Positions 60,931 to 64,000 of a stretch of 64,000 nucleotides of DNA are shown piece by piece. The notes under the pieces are model-generated. The model was not told the origin of the DNA. It worked only from the letters and a program-made list of their open reading frames with translations, and did no database searches. The stretch is from positions 806,001-870,000 of the forward strand of contig NZ_JAMZFY010000001.1 of the NCBI RefSeq assembly GCF_025457605.1. Direction: 5' to 3'. The stretch's first letter is position 1. Each line of letters starts with the position of its first letter. Both the position numbers and the translations under genes were made by a program. The stretch is from Haloarcula laminariae. GTDB lineage: Archaea > Halobacteriota > Halobacteria > Halobacteriales > Haloarculaceae.

Positions 60931-61968
60931 ATGTCTGTACGCGTAGGCGTTCTCGGCGCCACAGGGGCAGTCGGACAGCGACTCATCCAGCTACTCGACC
61001 CGCACCCGGAGTTCGAAATCGCCGCACTCACGGCGAGCGAAGCCAGCGCCGGAAAGACGTATCGGGAGGCCGCGAAGTGGCGCGTCGACGCGCCCATCCC
61101 GCAGGACGTGGCCGGAATCGAGGTCGGCGAGACGACCCCCGCGGCCGTCCCCGACGACGTGGACCTCATCTTCTCCTCGCTTCCCTCCAGCGTCGGCGAG
61201 CAGGTCGAACCAGAGTTCTGTGAGGCCGGCTACGTCGTCTCCTCGAACTCCTCGAACGGCCGGATGGACGACGACGTCCCCCTCACCATCCCCGAGGTCA
61301 ACGCCGACCACGTCGACCTCATCGAGGTCCAGCGCGACGAACGCGGCTGGGACGGCGCGCTCCTGAAGAACCCCAACTGCTCGACGATTACGATGGTCCC
61401 CGCACTGGAGGCCCTCGACCGCGCCTTCGAGCTCACCGACGTCCGCGTCTCCACGCTGCAGGCCGTCTCGGGCGCGGGCTATTCGGGCGTCTCCTCGATG
61501 GAGATAATCGACAACGCCATCCCGCACATCGGCGGCGAGGAACAGAAGATGGAGACCGAGTCCCGCAAGCTGCTGGGCGAGTTCGACGGCGCCGACGTGC
61601 AGCTGCACGACATGGACGTGGCCGCCTCCTGTAACCGCATCCCCACCCTCGACGGCCACCTGGAGAACGTCTGGGCGGACACGGCCGAGGACGTCACCGC
61701 CGAGGAGGCCGCCGAGGCGATGGAGGCCGTCACCGGCGTCGACCTCCACTCCTCGCCGGCCCAGCTCATCAAGGTGTTCGAGGAGCCCGACCGACCACAG
61801 CCCCGCCTCGACCGCAACACCGAGGGCGGGATGGGCGTCGCAGTCGGCGGGTTCCGCGAGACGACCGACGGCGTGCAGTTCAACTGCCTCGCCCACAACA
61901 CGATGCGCGGCGCCGCGGGCGCGTCCATCCTCAACGGCGAACTGCTGCACAAGCGCGGCTACCTGTAA
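60931..61968 (+). CDS. asd: Aspartate-semialdehyde dehydrogenase
   Basis: The 345-residue enzyme has the NADP fold VGVLGATGAVGQRLIQLL, the catalytic Cys in LLKNPNCSTITMVPAL and the later motif LQAVSGAGYSGVSS. It reduces aspartyl phosphate to the semialdehyde on the way to threonine, methionine and lysine. It is an archaeal/fungal-type Asd. An extension of nine residues to 60904 is open but overlaps the TATA region. It lies 145 bases from the divergent histidine kinase. Confidence 0.95.
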   Translation: MSVRVGVLGATGAVGQRLIQLLDPHPEFEIAALTASEASAGKTYREAAKWRVDAPIPQDVAGIEVGETTPAAVPDDVDLIFSSLPSSVGEQVEPEFCEAGYVVSSNSSNGRMDDDVPLTIPEVNADHVDLIEVQRDERGWDGALLKNPNCSTITMVPALEALDRAFELTDVRVSTLQAVSGAGYSGVSSMEIIDNAIPHIGGEEQKMETESRKLLGEFDGADVQLHDMDVAASCNRIPTLDGHLENVWADTAEDVTAEEAAEAMEAVTGVDLHSSPAQLIKVFEEPDRPQPRLDRNTEGGMGVAVGGFRETTDGVQFNCLAHNTMRGAAGASILNGELLHKRGYL

Positions 61969-62007
61969 GCCGGCACACTCTTTTCGCCGGCGCGAAAAGG
62001 GCGGCGT

Positions 62008-62391
62008 ATGGTCTCCCGCGATAGCAAGGTCCAAGTCGGCGTCGTCGTCGCCACGATGGCGCTCGCGACGCTCTGGGTACGCTTCGGAACGACGGGCACA
62101 GTCACGTCGGGGCTCTTCGTCGCCGCCTGCTACGTCTTCCTCTTTGCCGGCTCCCACGCGTATCTGGCCACGCGAGGCGACGGCGAGGACGTCCCAGTCG
62201 CCGCCCGGTGGCGGTTCGTCGCGGTAGTCAGTTTCGCCGTCGCTGCCGTAGTGGTCGGCAACAGTTACAGCGGCGTCGAGCTGGGCAACTGGCAATTCTC
62301 GACAGCCGTCTGGGCGCTCGTAGCGGTCGTCTTCGGCGCCTACGTCGCCTACGAGGCCCGCGACGGCTATCGGGCGAGCCGCGGGCCGTAG
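62008..62391 (+). CDS. Four-helix membrane hypothetical protein
   Basis: The 127-residue protein has four helices (residues 8-26, 31-53, 68-85, 95-116) and short charged ends. No motifs are recognised. It starts 39 bases after asd on the same strand and may be cotranscribed, but no functional link is clear. It ends at the end of the hydroxyacid dehydrogenase gene on the other strand, with no bases between. Confidence 0.7.
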   Translation: MVSRDSKVQVGVVVATMALATLWVRFGTTGTVTSGLFVAACYVFLFAGSHAYLATRGDGEDVPVAARWRFVAVVSFAVAAVVVGNSYSGVELGNWQFSTAVWALVAVVFGAYVAYEARDGYRASRGP

Positions 62392-63345
62392 CTACAGGTC
62401 GACCTGATTCCGCAGCCCGTCCCACGACCCCGTCTCCTCGGCCCGGCGGACGTTCTCCGCGACGATGTCGGCCAGTCGCTCGTAGTACTCCGGGGTGTGG
62501 CCGGCGTTGTGTGGCGTGAGCAGGACGTTCTCGAAGTCCCACAGCGGGTGCTCGCCCGGGAGCGGTTCGGGGTCGGTCACGTCCAGGACGGCGCCGCCGA
62601 CGTGGTTCCGGCGGAGAGCGCCGACCAGCGCGTCGGTGTCGACGACCGGGCCGCGGGCGACGTTCACGAGGACCGCGTCGGGATGCATCGTCCGGAGCAG
62701 CGACCCGTCGACGAGCCCGCGGGTCTCGTCCGTGAGTGGGCAGGCCAGCGCGACGTACCGCGCGTCGGCGACCGCCTCGTGGATGTCATCGTAGCCGTAC
62801 ACCTCGTCCGCGGTCGTCTCCTTCTCCGGGGAGTGGCGCACGGCGACTGTCTCCACGCCGAAGCCGTCCAGTCGGTCGAGGACGGCCGCCCCAATCGCGC
62901 CAATCCCGACGACACAGACGCGGCTGCCGGCGAAGTCGCTGGCCCGGAAGGCCTGCCAGACCCGGTCGCGCTGCTGGCGCCGAGCCCGCAGGAACCCCCG
63001 GGCCATCGACAGCCACGCGCCGACGACGTACTCCGCGATGTTCGGGCCGTGAACGCCCGAGGCGGTCGTCAGCGCGACGCCGCGCTCGGCCAGCGCGGAG
63101 AGGGGCAGGTGGTCGTAGCCGGCGTAGGTGCTGGCGAACAGCCGCAACTCCTCGGCCCGCTCCAGCAGCGACTCGTCGATTGCACCGCCCGTGACGACCG
63201 TCGCGTCGGCCACCAGGTCGCGCTCGGCGGCCGGCGTCCGCGCGACCGTGACCTCGCGGTCGGGGAGCCGCTCGCGCAGGGCCGACGCGTACTCCGCGGG
63301 GGCCATTCCGTGGACGCTGTGACGGCGGACGACGATATCGGGCAT
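62392..63345 (-). CDS. D-isomer-specific 2-hydroxyacid dehydrogenase
   Basis: The 317-residue oxidoreductase has an NAD-binding motif VCVVGIGAIGAAVLDRL, the catalytic Arg in LVNVARGPVVDTD, Glu in VTDPEPLPGEHPL and His in LLTPHNAGHTPEY. It reduces 2-oxo acids or oxidises D-2-hydroxyacids. The exact substrate (glyoxylate/hydroxypyruvate, phosphoglycerate, lactate) is not set by sequence; glyoxylate would fit the methylaspartate cycle but is conjecture. Confidence 0.85.
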   Translation of the reverse strand: MPDIVVRRHSVHGMAPAEYASALRERLPDREVTVARTPAAERDLVADATVVTGGAIDESLLERAEELRLFASTYAGYDHLPLSALAERGVALTTASGVHGPNIAEYVVGAWLSMARGFLRARRQQRDRVWQAFRASDFAGSRVCVVGIGAIGAAVLDRLDGFGVETVAVRHSPEKETTADEVYGYDDIHEAVADARYVALACPLTDETRGLVDGSLLRTMHPDAVLVNVARGPVVDTDALVGALRRNHVGGAVLDVTDPEPLPGEHPLWDFENVLLTPHNAGHTPEYYERLADIVAENVRRAEETGSWDGLRNQVDL

Positions 63346-63434
63346 GGCAGTGACGTGGGCCGGCAGCGCAAAAAACGGTGGCGGCGGTCTCGGGCTTGTG
63401 CGCTCCCGCTCAAGACCCGCCCGGTGGCCGATTG

Positions 63435-63459
63435 AACGGTCGTGAACGGTCTAAACGGT
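63435..63459 (+). promoter_or_regulatory. Three helically phased AACGGT repeats
   Basis: AACGGT is found at 63435-63440, 63445-63450 and 63454-63459, with 10- and 9-base spacing, about one helical turn. It ends eight bases above a TATA-like GTATATG (63467-63473), which is 29 nt before the response-regulator ATG. It is a good candidate for an operator, possibly activator- or self-regulated. Confidence 0.55.
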
Positions 63460-63498
63460 AGCCGGTGTATATGAGACAGTCGGCCGAGGACTCCGGTA

Positions 63499-64000
63499 TG
63501 ACAGAGACCGCCGGGACGGTGCTGGTCGCCGACGACGACAGCGACATGCGCTCGCTGTACCGTTGCTGGCTGGCCCCGTCCTACGAGGTGCGGGTCGCGC
63601 CGGACGGCGACGAAGCGCTCGCCGCAGTCGACGACACAGTCGACATCGTCGTGCTCGACCGGGAGATGCCCGGGCGGGACGGCGTGGCCGTCGCACACGA
63701 ACTGGCGCGGCGGGACGTCGACCCCGCGGTCCTGATGATAAGCGCCGTGACGCCGGACGTCGACCTCCTCGACATCCCGGTCGACGACTACCTCCAGAAA
63801 CCGGCAGCCCACGAGACGGTCCGCGAGCGAATCGACCGCGCCGCCGCCGTCGCGGAGTGTTCGGACCGGGAGCGCCGCCTCATCGCGCTCGACAGGCGCC
63901 GGCGGATAGTCGAGACCCTCGTGGCCCCGTCCCGGCTCGCCGAGGACCCGCGGTACCGGCGCACTGCCGACTTGCTCGACGGTGACGGTCCGGAACTCGA
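63499..64000 (+). CDS. Response regulator receiver protein (HalX-like), cut by window edge
   Basis: The first 167 codons are seen. A receiver domain with the acidic pocket VLVADDDSDMR, the phospho-Asp in IVVLDREMPGRDG, the Ser/Thr segment LMISAVTP and the Lys in DDYLQKPA spans residues 8-115. A helical region after it (ERRLIALDRRRRIVETLVAP) resembles the HalX domain common in haloarchaea. The C-terminus is off the window. The ATG has a TATA-like box 29 nt upstream. Confidence 0.88.

Noticed and set aside
1-64000. Search by eye for tRNA, rRNA, CRISPR arrays, transposases, integrases or phage genes.
   Set aside because: Nothing met the basic motif or structure requirements, so none is reported; a covariance-model scan could still find a small RNA that I missed.

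Overview
The window is a chromosomal segment of a halophilic archaeon (class Halobacteria). Base composition is GC-rich, and the proteins are loaded with Asp and Glu. Many starts have a TATA-like box centred about 25-30 nt upstream of the start codon, which is the geometry of leaderless haloarchaeal transcripts. Tat-type signals with lipoboxes, halocyanin, archaeal FtsZ, Spt5, SecE and DtdA all agree with this. A complete methylaspartate-cycle gene set points to a Haloarcula-like member of the family Haloarculaceae, but the genus is inference. I see no rRNA, tRNA, CRISPR array or transposase gene.

Layout. 1-698 holds the N-terminal part of a PAS sensor that runs off the left edge. 931-7555 is the methylaspartate-cycle cluster: mct faces away from mamA-mamB-mal-mch-lyase, which form a tightly coupled operon. 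7622-7876 is a nested inverted-repeat element. 7962-13117 is housekeeping: aminotransferase, MscS channel, CinA-like amidase, membrane hydrolase, PHP phosphoesterase and a small Zn protein. 13147-15595 is an ABC-2 exporter operon. 15998-19877 carries spt5 and secE, a cytoplasmic PAS/MCP transducer with a small helical protein, and ftsZ1. 19971-27516 carries dtdA, a Na/Ca-exchanger-like gene, aroE, an acidic helix-hairpin-helix protein and a pabBAC-type operon. 27713-34694 mixes small metal-binding proteins, a membrane MCP with a possible haem-binding sensor, a thioredoxin-reductase-like enzyme and a CNNM/CBS protein. 34772-44544 contains an FNT channel fused to two universal stress domains, a flavin reductase, korAB, a small lipoprotein, a photolyase, a membrane metallophosphatase and a large lipoprotein.

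44578-48004 contains a protein with a DDxxD motif, an FAD-dependent geranylgeranyl-reductase-like enzyme facing away from it, and an NAD-kinase-like protein that lacks the usual GGDGT motif. 48054-55071 is the respiratory island: halocyanin, Rieske protein, split cytochrome b and at least five small accessory membrane proteins. It has no c-type cytochrome. 55076-64000 has nth, two histidine kinases, tyrS, asd, a 2-hydroxyacid dehydrogenase and the start of a response regulator.

How it fits together. The methylaspartate cycle lets the cell grow on acetyl-CoA by turning glutamate through methylaspartate and mesaconyl-CoA into glyoxylate and propionyl-CoA. korAB supplies the ferredoxin-dependent 2-oxoglutarate step of the central cycle. 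The bc-type complex appears to move electrons from menaquinol to a copper protein. Several sensors (two MCPs and three PAS or 7TM kinase-type proteins) flank the metabolic genes. The most distinctive items are the b6f-like but haem-c-less quinol oxidase island, the probable isoprenoid gene pair, the degenerate NAD kinase, a run of five near-perfect hairpins after korB, and repeat elements in promoters.
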